This document shows, in pieces, positions 9,336-17,605 of a stretch of 64,000 nt of DNA (its first letter is position 1; every line of letters starts with the position of its first letter). Location: positions 248,001-312,000 of the forward strand of contig NZ_SDIC01000005.1 in the NCBI RefSeq assembly GCF_004116405.1, given 5' to 3'. The position numbers and the translations under genes are program-made. Source of the stretch: Halegenticoccus tardaugens (GTDB lineage Archaea; Halobacteriota; Halobacteria; Halobacteriales; Haloferacaceae). A model generated the notes under the pieces. The model was not told the DNA's origin. It worked only from the letters and a program-made list of their open reading frames with translations, and made no database searches.

Positions 9336-9673
9336 CTATCCGAGCGTCACTCTTGTAGATAAGTTTTTTCAATCTATGACTCAGAACGGCCAAAAGATAT
9401 ATCCGACCATAATCGATATCAAAACATTGTCGTTAATATATCGATCAGGCGTAGAATATCAATCTTATGGTCAGATAGTTACTGTGGACCTCGATCCGGG
9501 CGAAATAGAGTGTCACCGCGTACGTGAGGTCGAAGCGGAAACCGGACACATCGACCTTCTAACCATTTATGCCCGATGGATCGCAAGTACCTCAGTGGGC
9601 CCTCCGTATACTTCCGTAGGTGGTCCATTACAATAAGTATCGCTCTTTCACACATTAGTGAAGGTCAGAACAG
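9336..9673. other. intergenic, divergent promoter region
   Basis: AT-rich spacer between the divergent beta-helix gene and the coiled-coil gene. A plus-strand open frame at 9376-9636 (86 codons) contains an acidic middle (DLDPGEIECHRVREVEAE), but its ends are not protein-like. I do not call it a gene. A TATA-like tract lies around 9445-9455. Confidence 0.4.
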
Positions 9674-10006
9674 ATGACTGAAATCGGCGATGATCAGACG
9701 ACATCCGAATCGACGACACGCCTTGAGATCGGTCAAGTCTGTCGAACAACCGAGGTCGCGCACCTCCGCGAAGAGAACGCCCATCTCGAACAGGCCCGCG
9801 AAGAGAACGCCATCCTCACACGCAAGCTCGCGCGGCTGAGCGAGGAGTTCGATCGACTCAGCGACGAGTACGATCAGGTAGAAGCGACTCTCGCGCTGGA
9901 AAGGGCGTCGAAAAACGAACAGTGCGACGAGGAAGCGGCGGGTGGACTGTTTCGCGGCGACGGGAAACCGCGAGAGTACGTTCGTGTGGAGGAGCTTTTC
10001 GACTGA
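9674..10006 (+). CDS. small coiled-coil protein (110 aa)
   Basis: From about residue 28 to 85 the protein is a continuous heptad-rich helix (EENAHLEQAREENAILTRKL and EEFDRLSDEYDQVEATLAL). The C-terminal segment PREYVRVEELFD is short and conserved-looking. The direct repeat EENAHLEQARE/EENAILTRKL indicates internal duplication. Genes of this type occur in haloarchaea with no assigned function. It lies only 5 bases from the 3' end of the integrase pseudogene, convergent with it, so it may belong to the same former integrated element. Confidence 0.65.
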   Translation: MTEIGDDQTTSESTTRLEIGQVCRTTEVAHLREENAHLEQAREENAILTRKLARLSEEFDRLSDEYDQVEATLALERASKNEQCDEEAAGGLFRGDGKPREYVRVEELFD

Positions 10007-10011
10007 CGGGA

Positions 10012-10997
10012 TTACTCCCGCGTCCGCACGCTGTGTTCGATGATGTCCGTAACCCGTCGCGCTCGCTCTTCCGCCTCGATGTGCGAGTACGCGTCTCGCG
10101 TCGTCCGCTGGCTCCGGTGACCGCCGGCGGAACGATCTCGTACTCGCGAAGAACGTCGTCGACGCCGTGATTTTCGAGGACGGTTTCGATCTTGTCGTCG
10201 GGAAAGGTCGCGGTCGCGCGCGAGTACCGTGCGCGCGACGCGGTACTTCGACGGCCCGTGGCCCGTCGGAAACACGGGCCACTCCTCCGAGGGTGGATCG
10301 GGAAGTCGTTTGTACCGTCGAACCGCCGGCCGCGCCTGTTCGGGGAGCGGCGTCTTCTCCCACCGATTTCGCGGATCCGACCGCTTACCCTTGCCGTAGA
10401 GGGTGAGGACGCCTGCGTCGAGGTCAACGCGCTTCCACCGGAGTCCGCGTCGCCCCTTGCGGGCGTCGCCTGACGCCCGGAGGATCTCTGCGCCGCGGAC
10501 CCCCGAGAAGGCGAGCACGGACACGAACGCGAGATCGCGCGCCGACGCCAGCGCGTCGCGGTCGCTCTCGTCGATCGCCTCGCGCGCGCAATCGCGCAGC
10601 GCCGGGTTCCGTCCGAGGCGGCCGTCACGGACGCACCAGGAGAGAAAGCCGCTGATCCAGTCGTAGTACGCCCGTGCGGTCGTCGCTTCGATCCCGCCCG
10701 CGTCGACGCGGCGACGCAGGCGCTGGGCGTAGTGTCGCATCGCCGTCGCGCCGCGGTCGCTCCCGAGCGCGACGAAGTCCGCGTCGCCCCGGCCGTCTAT
10801 CCACTCAACCCACTGGTGAGCGCAGTCCGCGCCGTCTTCCGTGAGTACATCGAATCGAGCGATCAGGGATACCTGTCGATCGCCGGATCGCTCCGGCCCT
10901 CGTCGTCCGAACCGCCGTCGACGTCCTCGCTGTCAGCGTTCTCGTCGGCTGCGGTCCGGGACGGGTGCATGGCTTCGCGGACGGCGCAGACCCTCAT
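10012..10997 (-). pseudogene. tyrosine recombinase (XerC/D-type integrase), multiply broken
   Basis: The reading starts near 10997 and shows a lesion after DPAIDRYP; a different frame continues as FDVLTEDGADCAHQWVEW. That frame runs through a SAM-like core-binding domain (YYDWISGFLSWCVRDGRLGR) and the catalytic-domain start with the first arginine (FVSVLAFSGVRGAEILR). After about 10190 the frame shifts to PDDKIETVLENHGVDDVLRE, then back to TTRDAYSHIEAEERARR. The block that should hold the H-x-x-R catalytic residues is missing between PPAVT and the terminal Tyr helix. It has at least three lesions, so it is a dead integrase. It marks a former integrated element, probably including neighbouring accessory genes. 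Confidence 0.85.
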
Positions 10998-11333
10998 AAA
11001 TCCATTCGAGTTTAGTGGGCTAAAACAGAGTGGGTCGTAGAATCCGGGAATACCCCGAATTCGGACGATTCGGGGGCTGTACCGAGGGAACGCGTTTCAG
11101 ACGAGTTTATAAATCACAGAATGATATATAGAATGTCTCCGAGGAAGTTGAGACTACGGTGGGTGCAGCGGTGCTGTAATGCGCGGTTTGGAGCGAATCG
11201 GTGAGCGGGAACTGCTCCAGATTACCTCTCGATCGCTTCTTCCTGTGGCGCTAACGACCAGATCAGTGGTTCTCTGCGGATCTCGATAGCGTTGCCACTC
11301 AGAAATCCACGCGATCCCGGGTTGAGCATCTCA
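10998..11333. other. intergenic, no gene recognised
   Basis: Mixed-composition spacer between the integrase pseudogene and the transposase stub. It includes an AT-rich piece (tttataaatcacagaatgatata) near 11106-11128. It probably contains decayed mobile-element DNA, but no frame or terminal repeat can be assigned. Confidence 0.35.
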
Positions 11334-11629
11334 CTATCCGATCCCTGTCTCCTTCTTCAGCAGCGTCAGCGTGTTATCGGCCGTCACCATCGGCGCGTGC
11401 TCGTACTCACCAGTCAACTCGACCTGTACAAGCAGATCAACGGCTCGCCAAACCGAGTACAGTAGGCAGGCAAACGTGAAGTAGAAGAATCGCAGCCCGA
11501 AATTTTCGAGGTCGTCGCAGCCATGAACCCCTTGGACTTGTAGCCACTCTCGATCTCCCAACGATACTTGTACTCCTTCACCGCTCCAGGTGGAGCATTC
11601 GTCATGATGGTTAACCCAGTGCGGACCAA
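11334..11629 (-). pseudogene. IS4-family (DDE) transposase C-terminal stub
   Basis: The frame at 11629-11530 reads VKEYKYRWEIESGYKS, which matches the Y-(2)-R-(3)-E-(6)-K signature around the catalytic Glu of IS4-type transposases. After a frameshift near 11510 the other frame continues FGLRFFYFTFACLLYSVWRA to the normal-looking end NTLTLLKKETGIG. About 100 C-terminal residues survive; the two catalytic Asp regions are absent. The 5' side is replaced by the unrelated gene at 11638. It is a non-functional remnant. Confidence 0.75.
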
Positions 11630-11637
11630 TTACGAGT

Positions 11638-11895
11638 ATGGCTCGCTACGAAGCTTCGTTCGAGATTGGCTCAAAAGCGGATTCATACGCTGCTCAGCGC
11701 ATCCTTGAGCGAGTATACGACACTGTTCGAGAAGAGGTACGAACCGTCAGGGAAGGCTCAGAAGACTCGAGTGAAACCATTCAAGCGTTCAAAACGCTTC
11801 GAGATGCAGCGAAAGACCCAATGCCTGGAAAGCTGACAATCATCTATGAGCAATACGACACCGAGTCCGATACGTCAGCATCCCCCGAGCGATGA
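11638..11895 (+). CDS. small haloarchaeal protein, paralogue of the gene at 16437
   Basis: The 85-residue protein begins MARYEASFEIGSKADSYAAQ and has a long amphipathic helix (RILERVYDTVREEVRTVREG). It ends in a strand-like GKLTIIYEQYD. The same order of segments occurs in the protein encoded at 16437-16676 (FKTLRDAAK and GKLTI-YEQYD shared), so the two are clear paralogues 4.8 kb apart. No known domain. Both copies precede or surround signalling-type genes. An ATG directly follows a stop-rich spacer, so the start is secure. Confidence 0.75.
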   Translation: MARYEASFEIGSKADSYAAQRILERVYDTVREEVRTVREGSEDSSETIQAFKTLRDAAKDPMPGKLTIIYEQYDTESDTSASPER

Positions 11896-12127
11896 CGTGA
11901 GGTCAGTGAACCGCTTCAAGGCCAAGTCCCGAGACGCTCACTCTGACCCGCCTGTAGAGATTTCAATTCAGGTTTACCGTTCGTAACCTCAGTAGAGTCC
12001 GCCAATAGCCGTGTCGTCTCAACCTGATATCGAGACCAATTGACCGTAATTGGCCGACGTACGAAGCATTGCGCAAGCTACTGCTATAGGTGGATACTGG
12101 TTCGGAAATAGAACAAAGTCACACAGC

Positions 12128-12144
12128 GTCGCCTAACTGGCGAC
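12128..12144 (-). terminator. possible hairpin downstream of cspA
   Basis: A perfect 6-bp inverted repeat, gtcgcc-taact-ggcgac, lies 16 bases past the stop codon of the minus-strand cold-shock gene. It is followed on that strand by a T-containing stretch. It may stabilise or end the cspA transcript; archaeal termination depends mainly on U-tracts, so this is tentative. Confidence 0.3.
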
Positions 12145-12159
12145 TACGTGAACCTTGAA

Positions 12160-12354
12160 TTAGGCGCGAACGACGTTCGTCGCGCGGGGACCCTTGGGGG
12201 CCTGTTCGATGTCGAATTCGATCTCGGTCCCTTCCGTCAGATCTTCACCACCAACGTCCTCCATGTGGAAGAATACGTCGTCGTCAGAGTCGTCCGTCGT
12301 GATGAAACCGTAGCCGCCAGTGTCGTTGAAGAAATCGACCTTACCGTTTGCCAT
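12160..12354 (-). CDS. cspA: cold-shock domain protein CspA
   Basis: The 64-residue single OB-fold protein has the RNA-binding motifs of cold-shock proteins. RNP1 reads GGYGFITTDD (bacterial KGFGFI with Tyr for Phe) and RNP2 reads DVFFHMED. It should bind single-stranded RNA or DNA and act as an RNA chaperone. It is acidic, with SDDDVF and EGTEIEFDIEQ, as expected in a halophile. The ATG at 12354 gives the canonical MANGKVDFFNDTGGYGFI start. An AT-rich region beyond the start (12380-12470) holds the promoter. Haloarchaeal cspA genes are usually monocistronic, and so is this one. Confidence 0.95.
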   Translation of the reverse strand: MANGKVDFFNDTGGYGFITTDDSDDDVFFHMEDVGGEDLTEGTEIEFDIEQAPKGPRATNVVRA

Positions 12355-12755
12355 TGCAACTACACACAAATCTACGACATGGTTAAGTCTTCCGTGTTCG
12401 TTTTTCTACCTAAGGAATTTTCAAACAAACATCCAAAAACACGAATACAAATATTTATTTGACTATTTGTGTGGTTCTACGGAGAGGACACCCCTGATTC
12501 GCCAGAACGAATGGTGCCTTCTGACGAAGCCATACTTCTCGATTCGCAGGGCTCCTCACCTCGCGTCCGGATCACTGGACGCTGTCCGACCGTATTCCGT
12601 GTCGGAATCGCCATCTGTGGGTCCCCCTGACGTTTGAAACAAGTGGAGGACGCGGTTCGGCAACCGTTTGGTATCGTACTTCGTGTGTTTCGGGTCGAAC
12701 AAAGTGAGTGAGTGTCTTTTTCCTCTATTTGTACACGCTGGAGCCTCCAAGAGCG
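12355..12755. other. intergenic with cspA promoter, no gene recognised
   Basis: The right-hand side of cspA is strongly AT-rich (about 12410-12470, including caaatatttatttgac), consistent with its promoter. The remaining 250 bases contain only short unconvincing frames. Confidence 0.45.
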
Positions 12756-12935
12756 TCACTCCTCTCCCGCCGTTGAAACGATGGACTCTGCTCCACATTC
12801 CGGGCACTGATCGTGCTGGGAATAAAAGCATGCATCACACGCTTCACACCGGTAGTTTGCCTTCTCCTCAGCAGTCTCGGTAGCCGTCTGCTTGAACTGC
12901 TCAACCTGTCTTCCGACTCGTCTGAAAAACCCCAT
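12756..12935 (-). CDS. small zinc-ribbon protein (59 aa)
   Basis: The protein begins MGFFRRVGRQVEQFKQTATE, an amphipathic helix. It then has one zinc ribbon with two CxxC knuckles, CEACDACF and CPECG, about 14 residues apart. Such short haloarchaeal zinc-finger proteins are common, highly expressed and largely uncharacterised. I chose the internal ATG at 12935 because upstream residues are not protein-like. It may bind nucleic acid or a protein partner; no more specific role can be stated. Confidence 0.75.
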   Translation of the reverse strand: MGFFRRVGRQVEQFKQTATETAEEKANYRCEACDACFYSQHDQCPECGAESIVSTAGEE

Positions 12936-13175
12936 CTGTTCCTTGAAGGTAGGGCAACAGGAGTGAAAAACGTTTCTGGGTCGCTGATCTCTGAGAAGTA
13001 GCATCGCTCTCCTGCCGTTTCACATCAGACGACATCTGCGGAATCGATGCCGCAGAATCCACCCGGTTACAAAGATCGCAAATGGACGGGTACCAAGCGG
13101 AGTCAGATAGCGATATTGGGGCGTTCATCCACACGACACAGTAGAGTGTCCAGTCCAAGATCCGTACTTCGGTGA

Positions 13176-13424
13176 GAACTCTTATCCCTGGACGTATTTC
13201 CCTTCTCAGATGACAATGTTTTCGTCGGGAGCCTCACATCTTTGCCGGTCCACACAGTGGGTGCTGACACGTCACTCTGGGATGCCGGGAGACTGATGCT
13301 CGAATATGGCATCCATCACGTCCCGGTTCTCAATGACGGAGAAGTTATCGGAGTCATCACAACAACTGACCTGCAGTATATCTCTCGTAGAGCGGTTCCG
13401 AGTCCGCGCGATACGACTGACTAA
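13176..13424 (+). pseudogene. single CBS-domain fragment
   Basis: In frame from a stop at 13173 the reading passes through LPVHTVGADTSLWDAGRLML, then YGIHHVPVLNDGEVIGVITT followed by TDL. That is a complete single CBS motif with the G-x-x-T/D-x-x-D/DL ending used for adenosyl ligands. No good start codon precedes it, since only a TTG at 13242 is available, inside the domain. Normal haloarchaeal proteins carry two or four CBS copies, so this is a truncated gene or a very small one. It is 124 bases upstream of, and co-oriented with, the SLC13 permease gene and might be its former regulator. Confidence 0.6.
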
Positions 13425-13548
13425 TAACAGGTTTCTCGTGCGTATAACGCGTTCTGCTTGGCTTCTCGAACTACCGGTCACGCGCCCTTCCACGGGTTGT
13501 AGCGCTCAGCAATCGGCCGCTGTACATACCAGGCCTTTTCCCGTGTAG

Positions 13549-15435
13549 GTGTCTCTGTTCGGTATGTCCTTCTCTCAAGTCTCGTTGGCACTCCAGGGCC
13601 TCGGCTCAACGTCCGTAACAGCCGAGATACTCGTCGTTTTCGCAATTATTCTGCTCGCGCTCGTATTATTCGCCACTGAGTGGTTCCCGATCGACGTCAC
13701 CGCGATCTTGGTGATGGTATTATTGATTGTATTCGAGCCGTGGACACAAATCTCTCCGCGGGAGGGAATCTCAGGATTTGCCAATCCAGCCACGATCACT
13801 GTCCTGGCGATGCTTATCCTGAGCACCGGGATCAACCGAACCGGCATCGTCCAGCTGATTGGGCGAAGGATGGCCGCCTTCGCCGGGACCGATCGGCGTA
13901 AGCAACTCGCTGCGACGGTGGGCGTCTCGGGGCCGGTCTCGGGGTTCATCAACAACACGCCAGTCGTCGCGATTCTGGTCCCGGTGATCAACGATCTCGC
14001 CCACAACGGCAAGACCTCACCGTCGAAGCTGCTCATCCCCCTATCGTTTGCGTCGATGCTTGGGGGGACGTTGACGCTCATTGGAACGTCGACGAACATT
14101 CTCGCGAGCGATATTGCAGCCCAGCTTGGGGCGGAGTCTCCTGGGCTCGGTCTTCACGCCTTCGGAATGTTCGAATTCACCAAGCTGGGTGTCCTCGTCT
14201 TCGCGGTGGGCGCGCTCTATCTAATGACGGTCGGCGTTCGACTCCTCCCCGAACGGATTCCAGCCAACGAGGACCTCGTCGAGGAGTATGCCCTCCAAGA
14301 GTACCTCGCAGACGTCGTCGTCCCTGCGAACTCGTCGTTGATCGGGCAGACTGTCGAGGAGGCCTTAGGCGATGACGAGCTCGACATCGACGTGTTACAG
14401 CTGATTCGAGATGGTGAGCGCTTCGTCGAACCGCTTTCGCGCAAGGAGATCCGCGAGAACGACACGCTTCGACTCAGGACAAACCGGGAGATACTCGAAG
14501 ACATCATTGACACGGAAGGACTCGCACTGTCGGGTAGCCCTCGGACCGAAGACGATCTGCATCCTGGTGAGGAGGTGTCGGTCCTCGTCGAAGTCGTTAT
14601 TCCGTCAGGATCGTTCCTCGTCGGCGAGACGCTTGCGAGTTCGACCTTCCGACAACGCTACAACGCGAACGTCCTCGCCTTTCGAACCCGTGGTGACGTC
14701 GTCCGGGACCGGTTCGAGGACATCCGTATTCGGGTCGGTGACACGCTCCTCGTACAGGCACCACCCGATAGTCTCACCCGCCTCGTCGAGAACGAGGACT
14801 TCATTGTCGCCCACGAGTTCGACGAAGTGACCTACCGGAGCGAGAAAATCCCGTTCGCAGTGGGCATCATCGCCGGTGTCGTCGCACTACCAGCAGTAAA
14901 CCTCCTTCCGATCGTCGTCTCTGCGTTAGCAGGGGTGGTAGCGATGGTCTTCACCGGCGTCCTCAAACCGACCGAACTCTATTCGTCGGTCGAGTGGAAC
15001 GTGATCTTCCTGCTCGCCGGTGTCATCCCCCTCGGTATCGCACTACAGCAAACCGGGGCTGCAGCGCTGCTCGGCGACGCCGTCGCCTCGACGGCGGTGT
15101 TCTTGCCTGCGATCGGTGTCCTCTGGGTGTTCTACCTCGCGACCGGCCTCCTGACGAGCGTGATCAGCAACAACGCGAGCGTCGTGTTGATGATCCCGGT
15201 GGCTGCCAGCGCCGCCCAGTCGATCGATGCGAACCCGTTCGCGTTTGTCCTCGCCGTGACGTTCGCCGCCTCGACGGCGTTCATGACGCCGGTGGGGTAC
15301 CAGACGAATCTCTTCGTCTACGGGCCTGGTGGCTACAAGTTTTCGGACTTCATTCGCGTCGGTGCACCGTTACAGTTGTTGTTGTCGGTCGTCACCGTCC
15401 TCGGAATCGCGTTCTTTTGGGGCGTCCGTGTTTGA
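13549..15435 (+). CDS. SLC13/DASS-family permease with two RCK_C (TrkA-C) domains
   Basis: The 628-residue membrane protein has a first helical bundle (about residues 22-230) with the family motifs FINNTPVVAILVPV and GGTLTLIGTSTN. Two cytosolic RCK_C domains follow, near residues 255-320 (VVVPANSSLIGQTVEEAL) and 344-415 (VVIPSGSFLVGETLASS). A second bundle contains SNNASVVLMIPVA and FMTPVGYQTNLFVYGPGGYK. Family members carry sulfate, dicarboxylates or other anions with Na+. The inserted RCK_C pair is a ligand-sensing module that in other transporters binds nucleotides, including c-di-AMP. The start is GTG 13549 or ATG 13564. Intact, unlike many neighbours. Confidence 0.9.
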   Translation: MSLFGMSFSQVSLALQGLGSTSVTAEILVVFAIILLALVLFATEWFPIDVTAILVMVLLIVFEPWTQISPREGISGFANPATITVLAMLILSTGINRTGIVQLIGRRMAAFAGTDRRKQLAATVGVSGPVSGFINNTPVVAILVPVINDLAHNGKTSPSKLLIPLSFASMLGGTLTLIGTSTNILASDIAAQLGAESPGLGLHAFGMFEFTKLGVLVFAVGALYLMTVGVRLLPERIPANEDLVEEYALQEYLADVVVPANSSLIGQTVEEALGDDELDIDVLQLIRDGERFVEPLSRKEIRENDTLRLRTNREILEDIIDTEGLALSGSPRTEDDLHPGEEVSVLVEVVIPSGSFLVGETLASSTFRQRYNANVLAFRTRGDVVRDRFEDIRIRVGDTLLVQAPPDSLTRLVENEDFIVAHEFDEVTYRSEKIPFAVGIIAGVVALPAVNLLPIVVSALAGVVAMVFTGVLKPTELYSSVEWNVIFLLAGVIPLGIALQQTGAAALLGDAVASTAVFLPAIGVLWVFYLATGLLTSVISNNASVVLMIPVAASAAQSIDANPFAFVLAVTFAASTAFMTPVGYQTNLFVYGPGGYKFSDFIRVGAPLQLLLSVVTVLGIAFFWGVRV

Positions 15436-15580
15436 TTCATGGGTTCTGGCTCCCCCCGAGATACGGCACAAGAAACACTGTGAACAATTGTATTTCACAG
15501 AGCCGTCGCGCAGAAAGCGCCATGGACGAGTGAACCGCTCGGGGGCACGTCTCGGGGGTTCTCTCAACCGTATGCATTAC

Positions 15581-15757
15581 TCACCCCTTTAGGAAGTGCG
15601 GGTCGGTTATCTTCACTGTATAGACGCGCTCTCTCGGGATGTACGTGTACTCGTCGTCGCCGTGATGAATCTGCCAGTGGTCATCTCGGTAGTTCAGTTT
15701 CTCATCGTCGATCTCTTCCGATACAGTGTCATCCATTCCTTGATAGACGATCGTCAC
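15581..15757 (-). CDS. small acidic protein (about 51-58 aa)
   Basis: The reading from the ATG at 15736 is MDDTVSEEIDDEKLNYRDDH, then WQIHHGDDEYTYIPRERVYT, then VKITDPHFLKG. From the GTG at 15757 it gains VTIVYQG, which looks like a first strand, so the GTG is preferred. The composition and the strand pattern (VTIVY, WQIHHG, EYTYIPRERVYTVKI) indicate a small beta-sheet protein. It fills the gap between the SLC13 gene and the pyrH paralogue on the opposite strand. The family is not named here. It was found by reading the minus strand, because it is short. Confidence 0.6.
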   Translation of the reverse strand: MTIVYQGMDDTVSEEIDDEKLNYRDDHWQIHHGDDEYTYIPRERVYTVKITDPHFLKG

Positions 15758-15853
15758 CAGGAACTAGAGTAGGCGAGCCGCACCCATAACGTGGCGGGTC
15801 ATCAAGAGGTGCTAGATTTTAGGACAGCGTCAGACTACAATCTAGAGAGCATC

Positions 15854-16402
15854 ATGCGCATCGTACTCTCACTCGGCGGGAGCATCCTCGTGCCGGCGCT
15901 TGCCCCAGAGCAGTTTCGAGAGTACGCAGCCGTCATTACAACACTCGCTGAGGAACACGACGTCAGTGTCGTTACCGGAAGCGGGTCTCTTGCGCGCGAA
16001 TTCATCGATGTGGGGAGAGCTAGCGGTGCGAACGAGGTTGAGCTTGATCAAATCGGCATCGGGGTCGCTCGACTAAACGCCCGACTTCTCATTCTCATCT
16101 ACGCGACGAACGTGCCTGGCATCTTTAGCGTAGATCCCTACACTCACCCAGACGCAGAACCATTCGACGAGTTAAGCGCGAGCCAACTCATTACCCTGAT
16201 CCTCAATATCGGCAGTACTCCCGGGAGCAGTGTACCGATCGACCTTCTCGCCGCGAAGATGATCCAACGTGCAAATTGCGAAACAGTGGTTATCGATGGA
16301 ACCGATCCAGAGCGCATCCTCACTGCTGTCCGAACCGGTGAACTTGAGGGGACGAGAATCATCTCGGACGGGGAAGAGGACACGTCTCCCGCTGAAACAT
16401 GA
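15854..16402 (+). pseudogene. UMP kinase (PyrH) paralogue with internal deletion
   Basis: From the ATG at 15854 the protein is MRIVLSLGGSILVPALAPEQ, then ANEVELDQIGIGVARLNARL, the archaeal UMP kinase N-half. It jumps directly from RLNARLLI to LIYATNVPGIFSVDPYTHPD, the C-half. By comparison with full-length haloarchaeal PyrH, about 50-60 residues are missing in frame. They include the segment that closes the nucleotide site. The usual VVGGGGVAR loop also reads VTGSGSLAR. The C-terminal VPIDLLAAKMIQR helix is preserved. It is likely an inactive second copy, or a protein repurposed for binding; the real pyrH should lie elsewhere. Confidence 0.75.
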
Positions 16403-16436
16403 CGCCTGTTAACCTCGTGGAGAACGACCTCTGGGT

Positions 16437-16676
16437 ATGTCACGTCACGTGGCGTCCTTCGAGATTGACTCAAAAACCGATTCGTATGCCGCTCGGCGTA
16501 TCTTAGAGCGGGTATACGATACGATTCGAGAAGAGTCATCGAGCGGCCGGGAGGACTCAGACGACACAGGCGAACTCCTCGAATCGTTCAAAACGCTCCG
16601 AGATGCAGCGAAACGTCCAACAGCAGGCAAGCTGACGATTACCTACGAACAATACGACGACAAATTCGAAAACTGA
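16437..16676 (+). CDS. small haloarchaeal protein, paralogue of the gene at 11638
   Basis: The 79-residue protein starts MSRHVASFEIDSKTDSYAAR and continues RILERVYDTIREESSSGRED. It ends AGKLTITYEQYDDKFEN. It shares segment order and most key residues with the protein at 11638-11895. The variable serine/acidic linker in the middle differs in length. It lies 34 bases downstream of the truncated pyrH paralogue and may be co-transcribed with it. Function unknown. Confidence 0.75.
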   Translation: MSRHVASFEIDSKTDSYAARRILERVYDTIREESSSGREDSDDTGELLESFKTLRDAAKRPTAGKLTITYEQYDDKFEN

Positions 16677-16712
16677 GCTCGCAGAACACCCCTCATCGAG
16701 AGCCGTACAATC

Positions 16713-17294
16713 TCAGTCGGCAATCCGCCAGCGTCCCCCAAGTTGCTCACGTTCGGAATCGTTGTATTTTCCATTCTGGAAGACTGTCACACGACCATTC
16801 TCTTCGCTCAGCGTTACACTGGCAAGGACTTCTTCTCGGTGAGATATTTCTAAAGCGCTGAGATGTTTGGTCCCCATCCAATCGGCATAGGCGATGGGTG
16901 GCTCTTCGACCACCTCAGTAGTATTTGGAGTTCGAACGCGAACCATCTGTTCGTGGATCGTCCTATCCGCGGCAATAACGACTGCCCCATCGCAGTTGAA
17001 TGCTACGTTGCGGGCTGCGTCGATGAACTCATCGGATGAGATGGTAACTGACCGACACTGGTCGACGGGCCACGTGTTGTCGCCTAGTGGATCGGTGTAT
17101 TTACCGAAATCGATGTCGGCGACGACAATAAAATAGAGACTCGGTCCGGTCACATATGGCTCATCCCACTGGCTGAAGGAGAGACTCAAACTCTCCGCGA
17201 TATATCTGAGGATGTCGATAGTTTCTGGGCTTGTGGCATACTCCGCTTGACCGTCGTTAGCTTCTATGATAACTCTCTCACCGGTATATTCAAT
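16713..17294 (-). CDS. DAC-domain protein, DacZ-like diadenylate cyclase
   Basis: The frame holds a DisA_N/DAC domain with both hallmark motifs: the DGA motif in FNCDGAVVIAADRTI and an RHR-type motif in YADWMGTKHLSALEIS (GTKH for GTRH). Diadenylate cyclases join two ATP into c-di-AMP; haloarchaeal DacZ is the known archaeal example. The C-terminal VTLSEENGRVTVFQNG and LGGRWR ending is typical. The open frame extends from 17294, but the first candidate start is a TTG at 17189. Upstream residues EANDGQAEYATSPETIDILR resemble the normal N-terminus, so the start region may be damaged. Likely a DacZ paralogue. Confidence 0.7.
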   Translation of the reverse strand: MEYTGERVIIEANDGQAEYATSPETIDILRYIAESLSLSFSQWDEPYVTGPSLYFIVVADIDFGKYTDPLGDNTWPVDQCRSVTISSDEFIDAARNVAFNCDGAVVIAADRTIHEQMVRVRTPNTTEVVEEPPIAYADWMGTKHLSALEISHREEVLASVTLSEENGRVTVFQNGKYNDSEREQLGGRWRIAD

Positions 17295-17605
17295 TTACGT
17301 CGAGAATTCGCTTGAATGTTCTGCCTGTGATAGAGGCTACTAGAGCACTATCGGCATCCGGACCTGATGTCTGGTCTCAGTCATCGAAGAAGAACAGGCG
17401 AATGTCGCATCGTGTCGGCATGATGATGAACTGTTGACATTCTTCCCCGTACCGAAGGGTAAGCTACTAGGTAGCTCCCAGTGACTTTCAAACATCATAC
17501 ACAAGACAGGTTGTTGATTCCTATCCGATATCCACCGCGAGAAAGTAGCGTTCGAACCCTGAAACGAGCGATTGAACTCGCTGATGGATATGAAAACTCT
17601 CACCT
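17295..17605. other. intergenic, divergent spacer
   Basis: Spacer between the divergent DAC gene and the USP-like gene. ATGs at 17584 and 17590 (atggatatgaaaactctcac) would start a frame that is one base out of register with the next gene. That suggests the original start of the USP-like gene lies here and was lost by frameshift. Otherwise no gene is seen. Confidence 0.4.

Noticed and set aside
9376..9636. 86-codon frame upstream of the coiled-coil gene
   Set aside because: Only a short acidic middle looks protein-like; both ends look non-coding and it lies in a divergent promoter region.
12036..12053. Inverted repeat ccaatt-gaccgt-aattgg
   Set aside because: A perfect 6-base dyad, but it lies in a spacer with no gene start within 100 bases on either side, so no operator call is made.
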